Below are positions 49,241 to 60,779 of a stretch of 64,000 nt of DNA, one piece after another. The notes below the pieces were generated by a model, which was not told where the DNA came from, searched no databases, and saw only the letters and a list, made by a program, of their open reading frames with translations. The position numbers and the translations under genes were made by a program. The stretch's first letter is position 1, and each line of letters opens with the position of its first letter. This DNA comes from Inia geoffrensis (lineage: Eukaryota > Chordata > Mammalia > Artiodactyla > Iniidae): assembly GCA_036417435.1 (NCBI GenBank), contig JAZAQT010000483.1:62001-126000 (forward strand), in the 5' to 3' direction.

Positions 49241-50921
49241 AACATTGCATATGAACTAGGCTGAAAGGGAAAAGTACTGTACAATGACAAGGCAAGTAAG
49301 GGGTTAAGCAATGCCTACTCTGTTACCTCAGGCCTCTGTGATGTCGTTACCACGGTAAGGGTCCTGGAGCCTCGGCAGGCTTGGGTCCCACAGCCGGAGC
49401 ATGCTGCTGCTGAGGCAGCAAGGGAGCAGGACGTGCCACCTGACAAGCGGCACCTCGGACCGCTATTGCCCATTCTCCCCTGCGTGGTACCACAATCTCC
49501 CGATCCAACGCGGCCCTTCTACAGTTAAGCGAAGCCTGGTGCACCCAAATGAGGGTGGAGCAGCTGAGAGGGGAGCGCGGTGAAGAAATCGGATCTCCAC
49601 AGCTCCTGCTAGGCAGGTTCCCACCTCCAGCTCTCTTCATTAGAGTCTCCCCACCTGCGAACCACGGCACCCTCCGCATAGCCCACTTGCAAGGCTTGCG
49701 ATATGCCTGGGATGGGGCAGTGCAGGTGAAGGGGCAGTGGGTGAGCATACACAAGCCCATAGGTGTGTGTTTAGCCACGTTCGCCTCCCCATTGCCAATC
49801 CAACAGCGGGACCCCCGCTAACGCTTTCTTTCCCCAGGTTACAAGAGACGACACGGAGTAGTGCTGCCGCCTCGTGGCACACTGCCGTAACAACCTTACC
49901 AACTGTGCTGAAAAGCACCTATCCTTCACAAGGCCTAGAGCCTGCCCCTTTGCAAACACAACCCTGCCCTCAAGACAGATCCTGGGCTAGGTAATCTGAA
50001 ATGAATCCAAATCAGGCTCGACCCTCAGGCAGAAACCCTTCAAGACCTCAGTGGTACTCACACGCGTTTCAGAAAACAGCACATTCAAATGAAAAGATGC
50101 TCAGGATCTCTCATGATTAGAGAGTGAAAAGAAAGCTAGATGAGGGGTTCCCTGGCTGCAATCCTCCTAAACCGTAAAATCTTAAGTGCTTTAGAGGGCA
50201 TGCCACAAAGTGAAGCAAGCTATTGATGTTGGTGGGATTGTAAACTGGTAACAGACGGTATGAGGATCAGTAGGCACATTCCTTACCACACTAAACACTG
50301 GAGGTACCACGAGATTCGGCAACAATGCTGCAGGTCGTATAACCAGAGATTAGCATCATTGGAAGGAAACACTTGCACCCCAGCAGCCGTTGTGGTACCC
50401 CTGACCACAGCCAAGACATACAAACTAACGAACTGTCGCGCGAGGGGTGAAGGGAGAAAGATGTTCCACTACCCACACACCCTCGACTACCACTCAGCCA
50501 TAGAATAAAATGAACTCATAGTGTTTGCAGCAGCATGGGTGGAGCACTAAATGATCTCACTAACTCTGGTCAATTAGAGGCAGCGAGACACATATCCCCG
50601 CATATCACTTATGTGTGCAGTCTACCTAGGGACACAAAGGAAGCTAGGAAAGAAAGGAAACACAGGTTCACAAAGGGAGGAAAGAAGCGAGGAGTTCGAA
50701 CAGGGGGAGATTGGAGACCGGGGAAGGGTGAATAACGAGAGTGGGATTCACAGAAAAACATCTAACCTATCAAAAAGTGCTCATCAAGGGCGACTCACCC
50801 GAAAGAACATGGGACGCTACAGAATATTCCTCGATAAACTAACAGGGCAAAGAATCCGAAACCCGACAGGTAGAGCTACGTTTGAAATTGCATCAAGGGG
50901 CTGTAGAGCTGAAAGAGACGC
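49241..50921 (+). repeat. Satellite monomer C31
   Basis: Type C, 1681 bp, L1 part from about 50073. Private bases occur in 'gagtctcccc', 'cccataggtg' and 'gctttagagg'. Confidence 0.95.
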
Positions 50922-52542
50922 AACATTGTATATAAATTCTGCTGAAAGGAAAAACAACTGTTCAATGACAAGGCAAGTAAGGGCTTAAGAAATGCCCACA
51001 TTCTTACCTCAGGTCTCTGTGACGTCGGCTGGTGTCAGACCCCTGGAGCCTCAGCAGGCCTGTGTCCCGCGGCTGGAGGATGCTGCTGCTGTTCTCCCGT
51101 GCGTGGTACGAAAATCTCCTGATCCAACATGGCCCTCCTAGAGGTAAGCACAGCCGGATGCACCCAAATGATGGTGGAAGAGCTGAGAGGGAAAGGCTGT
51201 GAAGAAACCGGATCTCCACAGCTCCTGCTAGGCAAGTTCCCACCACCAGCTCACTTCATTAGCGTCGCCGCACCTGCGAACCACGGCACCCTCTGAGTAG
51301 CCCACTTGCAAGGCTTGCGATATGCCTGGGGTGGGGCAGTGCAGGTGAAGGGGCAGGAGGTGAGCCTACAAAAGGCCAGGTGTGTGTGTTTAGCCACGTT
51401 CGACTCCCCATGTCCAATCCAACACCGGGAACCCCGCTAAGGCTTTCTTTCCCCACGTTCGCAGAGACGGCACGGTGCAGTGCTGCCGCCTCGTGGCACG
51501 CTGCCGTAACAATCTTACCAACTGTGCTGAAGGGCACCTATCATCCACAAGGCCTACGGCCTGAGGCTTTGGAGACACAACCCTGCCCTCAAGAAATATC
51601 CTGGGCTAGGTCATCTGAAACAAATTCAAATCAGGCCCGACATTGAGGCAGGAACCTTTCCAGAACTCAGTGGTACTCACCCGCGCGTTTTAGAAAACAG
51701 CACATTCAAAAGAAAAGATGCTCAGGATCGGTCCTGATTAGAGAGTGCAAAGAAAGCTAGACGAGGTGTTCCCTGGCTGCAGTCCTCTCAAACGCTAAAA
51801 GCGTAAGTGCTCAAGAGGGCATGCCAAAAAGAGAAGCCAGCTATTGCTGTCGGTGGGATTGTAAATCGCTAACAGCCGGTAAGGGGAACAGTAGGCAAAT
51901 TCCTTACCAAACTAAACACTGTAGGCACCACGAGATTCAGCCACTCCACTGCAGGTCGTATAACCAGAGACTAGCATCATTGGAAGGAAGCACTTGCACC
52001 CAAGCAGTCCTTATCGTTCCCATGACCGCGGCCAAGACATAGGAACGAACGGAATGGGGAGCGAGGGGTGAATGGAGAAAGATGTTCTGCTACCTACGCA
52101 CCCTCGACCACCACTCAGCCACAGAACAAAATGAACCCATACTCGTTGCAGCAGCATGGGTGGAGCACTAAATGATCTCACTAATTCTGGTCAATTAGAG
52201 GCAGCAAGACACATATCCCCGGATATCACTTATGTGTGCATTCTACCTAGAGATACAAAGGAAGCTAGTAAAGAAAGGAAACACAGGTTCACAAAGGGAA
52301 GAAAGAAGCGAGGAGTTCCCACAGGGGGAGGTTGGAGACCGGGGAAGGGTGAATTAGGAGATTGGGATTAACAGAAACACACTTAAAATATCAAAAATTG
52401 CTCAACAAGGGCGACTCAACCGAAAGCACATAGGACACTACAAAATATTCCTCGATAAACAAACAGGGCAAAGAATCCGAAACCCTACAGGTACAGCTAC
52501 GTTCATAATTGCATCACGTGGCTGTAGAACTCAAAGAGACGG
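50922..52542 (+). repeat. Satellite monomer A32
   Basis: Type A, 1621 bp, L1 part from about 51694. Private bases occur in 'cctgaggctt', 'gatcggtcc', 'ccactccact' and 'cacataggac'. 'ggggaacag' is shared with A26 and A35. Confidence 0.95.
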
Positions 52543-54169
52543 AGCATTGTATATAAACTATGCTGAACGAGGAAAGGACTGTTCAATGACAAGGCAAGTA
52601 AGGGCTTAAGAAATGCCCACTTTCTTACCTTAGGCCACTGGGACGTCGGCTGGTGTCACGACCCTGAAGCCTCAGCAGGCCTGTGTCCCGAGGCTGGAGG
52701 ATGCTGCTGCTGTTCTCCCCTGCGAGGTACGAAAATCGCACGATCCAACATTGCCCTCCTACAGGTAAGCACAGCCTGGTGCACCCAGATGATGGTGGAA
52801 CAGCTGAGAGGGAAGGGCTGTGATGAAACCGGATCTCCACAGCTCCTGCCAGCCAAGTTCCCACCTCCAGCCCACTTCATTAGAGTCGCCCCACCTGCGA
52901 ACCACGGCACTCTCTGAGTAGCCCACTTGCAAGGCTTGCGATATGCCAAGGATGGAGCAGTGCAGGTTAAGGGGCAGGAGGTGAGCCTACAAAAGACCAG
53001 GTGTGTGTGTTTAGCCGCATTCGACTCCCCATTTCCAACCCAACACCGGGAACCCCGCTAAGGCTTTCTTTCCCCACGTTACCAGAGACGACACGGTGCA
53101 GTGCGGCCGCCTCGTGGCACACTGCCGTAACAATCTTACCAACTGTGCTGAAGGGCACCTATCAGCCACAAGGCCTACGGTCTGCGGTTTTGCAGAAAAA
53201 ACCCTGCCCTCAAGAAATATCCTGGGCTAGGTAATCTGAAACGAATTCAAATCAGGCCCGACCCTGAGGCAGGAACCTTTCAAAAACTCACTGGTACCCA
53301 CCTGCATTTTAGAAAACAGCACATTCAAAAGAAAAGATGCTCAGGATCTGTCCTGATTAGAGAGTGCAAAGAAAGCTAGACGAGGTGTTCCCTGGCTGCT
53401 GTCCTCTCGAACCCTAAAAGCGTAAGTGCTCAAGAGGGCATGCCAAAAAGTGAAGCCAGCTATTGCTGTTGGTGGGGTTGTAAATCGCTAACAGCCGGTA
53501 TGAGGCACAGTAGGCATATTCCTTACCAAACTAAACACTGGAAGTACCACGAGATTCGGCGTCCCCGCTGCAGGTCGTATAACCAGAGACAAGCATCATT
53601 GGAAGGAAGCACTTGCACCCCAACAGTGATTGTGGTTCCCATGACCGCAGGCAAAACATAGAAATGGACGGAATGGGGACCGAAGGGTGAATGGAGAAAG
53701 ATGTTCTGCTACCTATGCACCCTCGACCACCACTCAGCCACAGAACAAAATGAACCCATACTCGTTGCAGCAGCATGGGTGGAGCAGTAGATGATCTCAC
53801 TAATCCCTGCCAATTAGAGGCAGCAAGACACATATTCCAGGATATCACACTTTTGTCTGCCATCGAAATATGGATACTGAGGAAGCTAGTACACAAAGGA
53901 AACACAGGTTCACAAAGGGAAGAAAGAAGCCTGGAGTTCCCTGAGGGGGAAATTGGAGACTGGGGAGGGTTAAGTAGGAGGTCGGGATTCACAGAAACTC
54001 GCTTAACGCTTAACGTATCAAACAGTGCTCATCAAGAGGGACCCACCCGAAAGCACAGGGAACGCTACAAAACATTCCTCAAGAAAAGAAGAGTGCAAAG
54101 CATCCGAAACCCTAAGGGTATAGCTACGTGTATAATTGCACCAAGTGGCCGGAGAACACAAACAGACGC
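52543..54169 (+). repeat. Satellite monomer B33
   Basis: Type B, 1627 bp, L1 part from about 53313. Private bases occur in 'gccgcattcg', 'cagaaaaaacc', 'attcggcgtcc' and 'ccaacagtgatt'. Confidence 0.95.
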
Positions 54170-55850
54170 AACATTGCATATGAACTAGGCTGAAAGGGAA
54201 AAGTACTGTACAATGACAAGGCAAGTAAGGGGTTAAGCAATGCCTACTCTGTTACCTCAGGCCTCTGTGATGTCGTTACCACGGTAAGGGTCCTGGAGCC
54301 TCGGCAGGCTTGGGTCCCACAGCCGGAGCATGCTGCTGCTGAGGCAGCAAGGGAGCAGGACGTGCCACCTGACAAGCGGCACCTCGGACCGCTATTGCCC
54401 ATTCTCCCCTGCGTGGTACCACAATCTCCCGATCCAACGCGGCCCTTCTACAGTTAAGCGAAGCCTGGTGCACCCAAATGAGGGTGGAGCAGCTGAGAGG
54501 GGAGCGCGGTGAAGAAATCGGATCTCCACAGCTCCTGCTAGGCAGGTTCCCACCTCCAGCTCTCTTCATTAGAGTCGCCCCACCTGCGAACCACGGCACC
54601 CTCCGCATAGCCCACTTGCAAGGCTTGCGATATGCCTGGGATGGGGCAGTGCAGGTGAAGGGGCAGTGGGTGAGCATACACAAGCCCAGAGGTGTGTGTT
54701 TAGCCACGTTCGCCTCCCCATTGCCAATCCAACAGCGGGACCCCCGCTAACGCTTTCTTTCCCCAGGTTACAAGAGACGACACGGAGTAGTGCTGCCGCC
54801 TCGTGGCACACTGCCGTAACAACCTTACCAACTGTGCTGAAAAGCACCTATCCTTCACAAGGCCTAGAGCCTGCCCCTTTGCAAACACAACCCTGCCCTC
54901 AAGACAGATCCTGGGCTAGGTAATCTGAAATGAATCCAAATCAGGCTCGACCCTCAGGCAGAAACCCTTCAAGACCTCAGTGGTACTCACACGCGTTTCA
55001 GAAAACAGCACATTCAAATGAAAAGATGCTCAGGATCTCTCATGATTAGAGAGTGAAAAGAAAGCTAGATGAGGGGTTCCCTGGCTGCAATCCTCCTAAA
55101 CCGTAAAATCTTAAGTGCTCTAGAGGGCATGCCACAAAGTGAAGCAAGCTATTGATGTTGGTGGGATTGTAAACTGGTAACAGACGGTATGAGGATCAGT
55201 AGGCACATTCCTTACCACACTAAACACTGGAGGTACCACGAGATTCGGCAACAATGCTGCAGGTCGTATAACCAGAGATTAGCATCATTGGAAGGAAACA
55301 CTTGCACCCCAGCAGCCGTTGTGGTACCCCTGACCACAGCCAAGACATACAAACTAACGAACTGTCGCGCGAGGGGTGAAGGGAGAAAGATGTTCCACTA
55401 CCCACACACCCTCGACTACCACTCAGCCATAGAATAAAATGAACTCATAGTGTTTGCAGCAGCATGGGTGGAGCACTAAATGATCTCACTAACTCTGGTC
55501 AATTAGAGGCAGCGAGACACATATCCCCGCATATCACTTATGTGTGCAGTCTACCTAGGGACACAAAGGAAGCTAGGAAAGAAAGGAAACACAGGTTCAC
55601 AAAGGGAAGAAAGAAGCGAGGAGTTCGAACAGGGGGAGATTGGAGACCGGGGAAGGGTGAATAACGAGAGTGGGATTCACAGAAATACATCTAACCTATC
55701 CAAAAGTGCTCATCAAGGGCGACTCACCCGAAAGAACATGGGACGCTACAGAATATTCCTCGATAAACTAACAGGGCAAAGAATCCGAAACCCGACAGGT
55801 AGAGCTACGTTTGAAATTGCATCAAGGGGCTGTAGAGCTGAAAGAGACGC
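54170..55850 (+). repeat. Satellite monomer C34
   Basis: Type C, 1681 bp, L1 part from about 55002. Private changes sit near its 3' end, in 'agggaagaaag' (about 55608), 'gaaatacatc' and 'tatccaaaag' (about 55700). Confidence 0.95.
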
Positions 55851-57471
55851 AACATTGTATATAAATTCTGCTGAAAGGAAAAACAACTGTTCAATGACAA
55901 GGCAAGTAAGGGCTTAAGAAATGCCCACATTCTTACCTCAGGTCTCTGTGACGTCGGCTGGTGTCAGACCGCTGGAGACTAGGCAGGCCTGTGTCCCGCG
56001 GCTGGAGGATGCTGCTGCTGTTCTCCCGTGCGTGGTACGAAAATCTCCTGATCCAACATGGCTCTCCTAAAGGTAAGCACAGCCGGATGCACCCAAATGA
56101 TGGTGGAACAGCTGAGAGGGAAAGGCTGTGAAGAAACCGGATCTCCACTGCTCCTGCTAGGCAAGTTCCCACCACCAGCTCACTTCATTAGCGTCGCCGC
56201 ACCTGCGAACCACGGCACCCTCTGAGTAGCCCACTTGCAAGGCTTGCGATATGCCTGGGGTGGGGCAGTGCAGGTGAAGGGGCAGGAGGTGAGCCTACAA
56301 AAGGCCAGGTGTGTGTGTTTAGCCACGTTCGACTCCCCATGTCCAATCCAACACCGGGAACCCCGCTAAGGCTTTCTTTCCCCACGTTCGCAGAGACGGC
56401 ACGGTGCAGTGCTGCCGCCTCGTGGCACGCTGCCGTAACAATCTTACCAACTGTGCTGAAGGGCACCTATCATTCACAAGGCCTACGGCCTGCGGCTTTG
56501 GAGACACAACCCTGCCCTCAAGAAATATCCTGGGCTAGGTCATCTGAAACAAATTCAAATCAGGCCCGACATTGAGGCAGGAACCTTTCCAGAACTCAGT
56601 GGTACTCACCCGCACGTTTTAGAAAACAGCACATTCAAAAGAAAAGATGCTCAGGATCTGTCCTGATTAGAGAGTGCAAAGAAAGCTAGACGAGGTGTTC
56701 CCTGGCTGCAGTCCTCTCAAACGCTAAAAGCGTAAGTGCTCAAGAGGGCATGCCAAAAAGAGAAGCCAGCTATTGCTGTCGGTGGGATTGTAAATCGCTA
56801 ACAGCCGGTAAGGGGAACAGTAGGCATATTCCTTACCAAACTAAACACTGTAGGCACCACGAGATTCAGCCACCCCACTGCAGGTCGTATAACCAGAGAC
56901 TAGCATCATTGGAAGGAAGCACTTGCACCCAAGCAGTCCTTATCGTTCCCATGACCGCGGCCAAGACATAGGAACGAACGGAATGGGGAGCGAGGGGTGA
57001 ATGGAGAAAGATGTTCTGCTACCTACGCACCCTCGACCACCACTCAGCCACAGAACAAAATGAACCCATACTCGTTGCAGCAGCATGGGTGGAGCACTAA
57101 ATGATCTCACTAATTCTGGTCAATTAGAGGCAGCAAGACACATATCCCCGGATATCACTTATGTGTGCATTCTACCTAGAGATACAAAGGGAGCTAGTAA
57201 AGAAAGGAAACACAGGTTCACAAAGGGAAGAAAGAAGCGAGGAGTTCCCACAGGGGGAGGTTGGAGACCGGGGAAGGGTGAATTAGGAGATTGGGATTAA
57301 CAGAAACACACTCAAAATATCAAAAAGTGCTCAACAAGGGCGACTCAACCGAAAGCACATGGGACACTACAAAATATTCCTCGATAAACAAACAGGGCAA
57401 AGAATCCGAAACCCTACAGGTACAGCTACGTTCATAATTGCATCACGTGGCTGTAGAACTCAAAGAGACGG
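55851..57471 (+). repeat. Satellite monomer A35, with divergent 5' patch
   Basis: Type A, 1621 bp, L1 part from about 56623. Eight differences from typical A copies cluster at 55971, 55978, 55981, 55982, 56063, 56070, 56109 and 56149. The rest of the monomer has only a few private bases. Confidence 0.94.
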
Positions 57472-59098
57472 AGCATTGTATATAAACTACGCTGAACGAG
57501 GAAAGGACTGTTCAATGACGAGGCAAGTAAGGGCTTAAGAAATGCCCACTTTCTTACCTTAGGCCACTGGGACGTCGGCTGGTGTCACGACCCTGAAGCC
57601 TCAGCAGGCCTGTGTCCCGAGGCTGGAGGATGCTGCTGCTGTTCTCCCCTGCGAGGTACGAAAATCGCACGATCCAACATTGCCCTCTTACAGGTAAGCA
57701 CAGCCTGGTGCACCCAGATGATGGTGGAACAGCTGAGAGGGAAGGGCTGTGATGAAACCGGATCTCCACAGCTCCTGCCAGCCAAGTTCCCACCTCCAGC
57801 CCACTTCATTAGAGTCGCCCCACCTGCGAACCACGGCACTCTCTGAGTAGCCCACTTGCAAGGCTTGCGATATGCCAAGGATGGAGCAGTGCAGGTTAAG
57901 GGGCAGGAGGTGAGCCTACAAAAGACCAGGTGTGTGTGTTTAGCCGCGTTCGACTCCCCATTTCCAACCCAACACCGGGAACCCCGCTAAGGCTTTCTTT
58001 CCCCACGTTACCAGAGACGACACGGTGCAGTGCGGCCGCCTCGTGGCACACTGCCGTAACAATCTTACCAGCTGTGCTGAAGGGCACCTATCAGCCACAA
58101 GGCCTAAGGTCTGCGGTTTTGCAGAAACAACCCTGCCCTCAAGAAATATCCTGGGCTAGGTAATCTGAAACGAATTCAAATCAGGCCCGACCCTGAGGCA
58201 GGAACCTTTCAAAAACTCACTGGTACCCACCTGCATTTTAGAAAACAGCACATTCAAAAGAAAAGATGCTCAGGATCTGTCCTGATTAGAGAGTGCAAAG
58301 AAAGCTAGACGAGGTGTTCCCTGGCTGCTGTCCTCTCGAACCCTAAAAGCGTAAGTGCTCAAGAGGGCATGCCAAAAAGTGAAGCCAGCTATTGCTGTTG
58401 GTGGGGTTGTAAATCGCTAACAGCCGGTATGAGGCACAGTAGGCATATTCCTTACCAAACTAAACACTGGAAGTACCACGAGATTCGGCATCCCCGCTGC
58501 AGGTCGTATAACCAGAGACAAGCATCATTGGAAGGAAGCACTTGCACCCCAGCAGTCATTGTGGTTCCCATGACCGCAGGCAAAACATAGAAATGGACGG
58601 AATGGGGACCGAAGGGTGAATGGAGAAAGATGTTTTGCTACCTATGCACCCTCGACCACCACTCAGCCACAGAACAAAATGAACCCATACTCGTTGCAGC
58701 AGCATGGGTGGAGCAGTAGATGATCTCACTAATCCCTGCCAATTAGAGGCAGCAAGACACATATTCCAGGATATCACACTTTTGTCTGCCATCGAAATAT
58801 GGATACTGAGGAAGCTAGTACACAAAGGAAACACAGGTTCACAAAGGGAAGAAAGAAGCCTGGAGTTCCCTGAGGGGGGAATTGGAGACTGGGGAGGGTT
58901 AAGTAGGAGGTCGGGATTCACAGAAACTCGCTTAACGCTTAACGTATCAAACAGTGCTCATCAAGAGGGACCCACCCGAAAGCACAGGGAACGCTACAAA
59001 ACATTCCTCAAGAAAAGAAGAGTGCAAAGCATCCGAAACCCTAAGGGTATAGCTACGTGTATAATTGCACCAAGTGGCCGGAGAACACAAACAGACGC
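57472..59098 (+). repeat. Satellite monomer B36
   Basis: Type B, 1627 bp, L1 part from about 58242. Private bases occur in 'cctcttacagg', 'accagctgtg', 'cctaaggtc', 'gatgttttgc' and 'gggggaattgg'. Confidence 0.95.
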
Positions 59099-60779
59099 AA
59101 CATTGCATATGAACTAGGCTGAAAGGGAAAAGTACTGTACAATGACAAGGCAAGTAAGGGGTTAAGCAATGCCTACTCTGTTACCTCAGGCCTCTGTGAT
59201 GTCGTTACCACGGTAAGGGTCCTGGAGCCTCGGCAGGCTTGGGTCCCACAGCCGGAGCATGCTGCTGCTGAGGCAGCAAGGGAGCAGGACGTGCCACCTG
59301 ACAAGCGGCACCTCGGACCGCTATTGCCCATTCTCCCCTGCGTGGTACCACAATCTCCCGATCCAACGCGGCCCTTCTACAGTTAAGCGAAGCCTGGTGC
59401 ACCCAAATGAGGGTGGAGCAGCTGAGAGGGGAGCGCGGTGAAGAAATCGGATCTCCACAGCTCCTGCTAGGCAGGTTCCCACCTCCAGCTCTCTTCATTA
59501 GAGTCGCCCCACCTGCGAACCACGGCACCCTCCGCATAGCCCACTTGCAAGGCTTGCGATATGCCTGGGATGGGGCAGTGCAGGTGAAGGGGCAGTGGGT
59601 GAGCATACACAAGCCCAGAGGTGTGTGTTTAGCCACGTTCGCCTCCCCATTGCCAATCCAACAGCGGGACCCCCGCTAACGCTTTCTTTCCCCAGGTTAC
59701 AAGAGACGACACGGAGTAGTGCTGCCGCCTCGTGGCACACTGCCGTAACAACCTTACCAACTGTGCTGAAAAGCACCTATCCTTCACAAGGCCTAGAGCC
59801 TGCCCCTTTGCAAACACAACCCTGCCCTCAAGACAGATCCTGGGCTAGGTAATCTGAAATGAATCCAAATCAGGCTCGACCCTCAGGCAGAAACCCTTCA
59901 AGACCTCAGTGGTACTCACACGCGTTTCAGAAAACAGCACATTCAAATGAAAAGATGCTCAGGATCTCTCATGATTAGACAGTGAAAAGAAAGCTAGATG
60001 AGGGGTTCCCTGGCTGCAATCCTCCTAAACCGTAAAATCTTAAGTGCTCTAGAGGGCATGCCACAAAGTGAAGCAAGCTATTGATGTTGGTGGGATTGTA
60101 AACTGGTAACAGACGGTATGAGGATCAGTAGGCACATTCCTTACCACACTAAACACTGGAGGTACCACGAGATTCGGCAACAATGCTGCAGGTCGTATAA
60201 CCAGAGATTAGCATCATTGGAAGGAAACACTTGCACCCCAGCAGCCGTTGTGGTACCCCTGACCACAGCCAAGACATACAAACAAACGAACTGTCGCGCG
60301 AGGGGTGAAGGGAGAAAGATGTTCCACTACCCACACACCCTCGACTACCACTCAGCCATAGAATAAAATGAACTCATAGTGTTTGCAGCAGCATGGGTGG
60401 AGCACTAAATGATCTCACTAATTCTGGTCAATTAGAGGCAGCAAGACACATATCCCCGGATATCACTTATGTGTGCATTCTACCTAGAGATACAAAGGAA
60501 GCTAGTAAAGAAAGGAAACACAGGTTCACAAAGGGAAGAAAGAAGCGAGGAGTTCCCACAGGGGGAGGTTGGAGACCGGGGAAGGGTGAATTAGGAGATT
60601 GGGATTAACAAAAACACACTCAAAATATCAAAAATTGCTCAACAAGGGCGACTAAACCGAAAGCACATGGGAGACTACAAAATATTCCTCGATAAACAAA
60701 CAGGGCAAAGAATGCGAAACCCTACAGGTACAGCTACGTTCATAATTGCATCACGTGGCTGTAGAACTCAAAGAGACGG
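59099..60779 (+). repeat. Satellite monomer C37 with A-type tail (chimeric)
   Basis: Type C until at least 60382, A-type from 60422; total 1681 bp. It shares 'gattagacagtg' only with C39. Four further private bases lie in the tail between about 60610 and 60714. B38 follows, so A is skipped. Confidence 0.94.
60383..60421 (+). other. C-to-A switch point in C37
   Basis: The last C-specific base is at 60382 ('tagtgtttg') and the first A-specific base is at 60422 ('taattctgg'; C has 'taactctgg'). The 39 bases between are identical in A and C and contain the 'agcatgggtg' core. Confidence 0.85.

Larger units (their letters stand above)
45993..50921 (+). repeat. Higher-order repeat copy 7 (A29-B30-C31), 4929 bp
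   Basis: Canonical unit. A29 carries a unique base at 46565 that turns a CTCF-like sequence into an exact match to the classical core. C31 has private bases near 49648 and 49760. Confidence 0.95.
50922..55850 (+). repeat. Higher-order repeat copy 8 (A32-B33-C34), 4929 bp
   Basis: Canonical unit with scattered private substitutions in A32 and B33. From about 55608 the end of C34 begins to carry extra variants that continue into A35. Confidence 0.95.
55851..60779 (+). repeat. Higher-order repeat copy 9 (A35-B36-C37), 4929 bp
   Basis: Canonical in length, but A35 has a divergent patch at 55971-56149. C37 switches to an A-type tail within 60383-60421, so B rather than A follows it. Confidence 0.94.
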
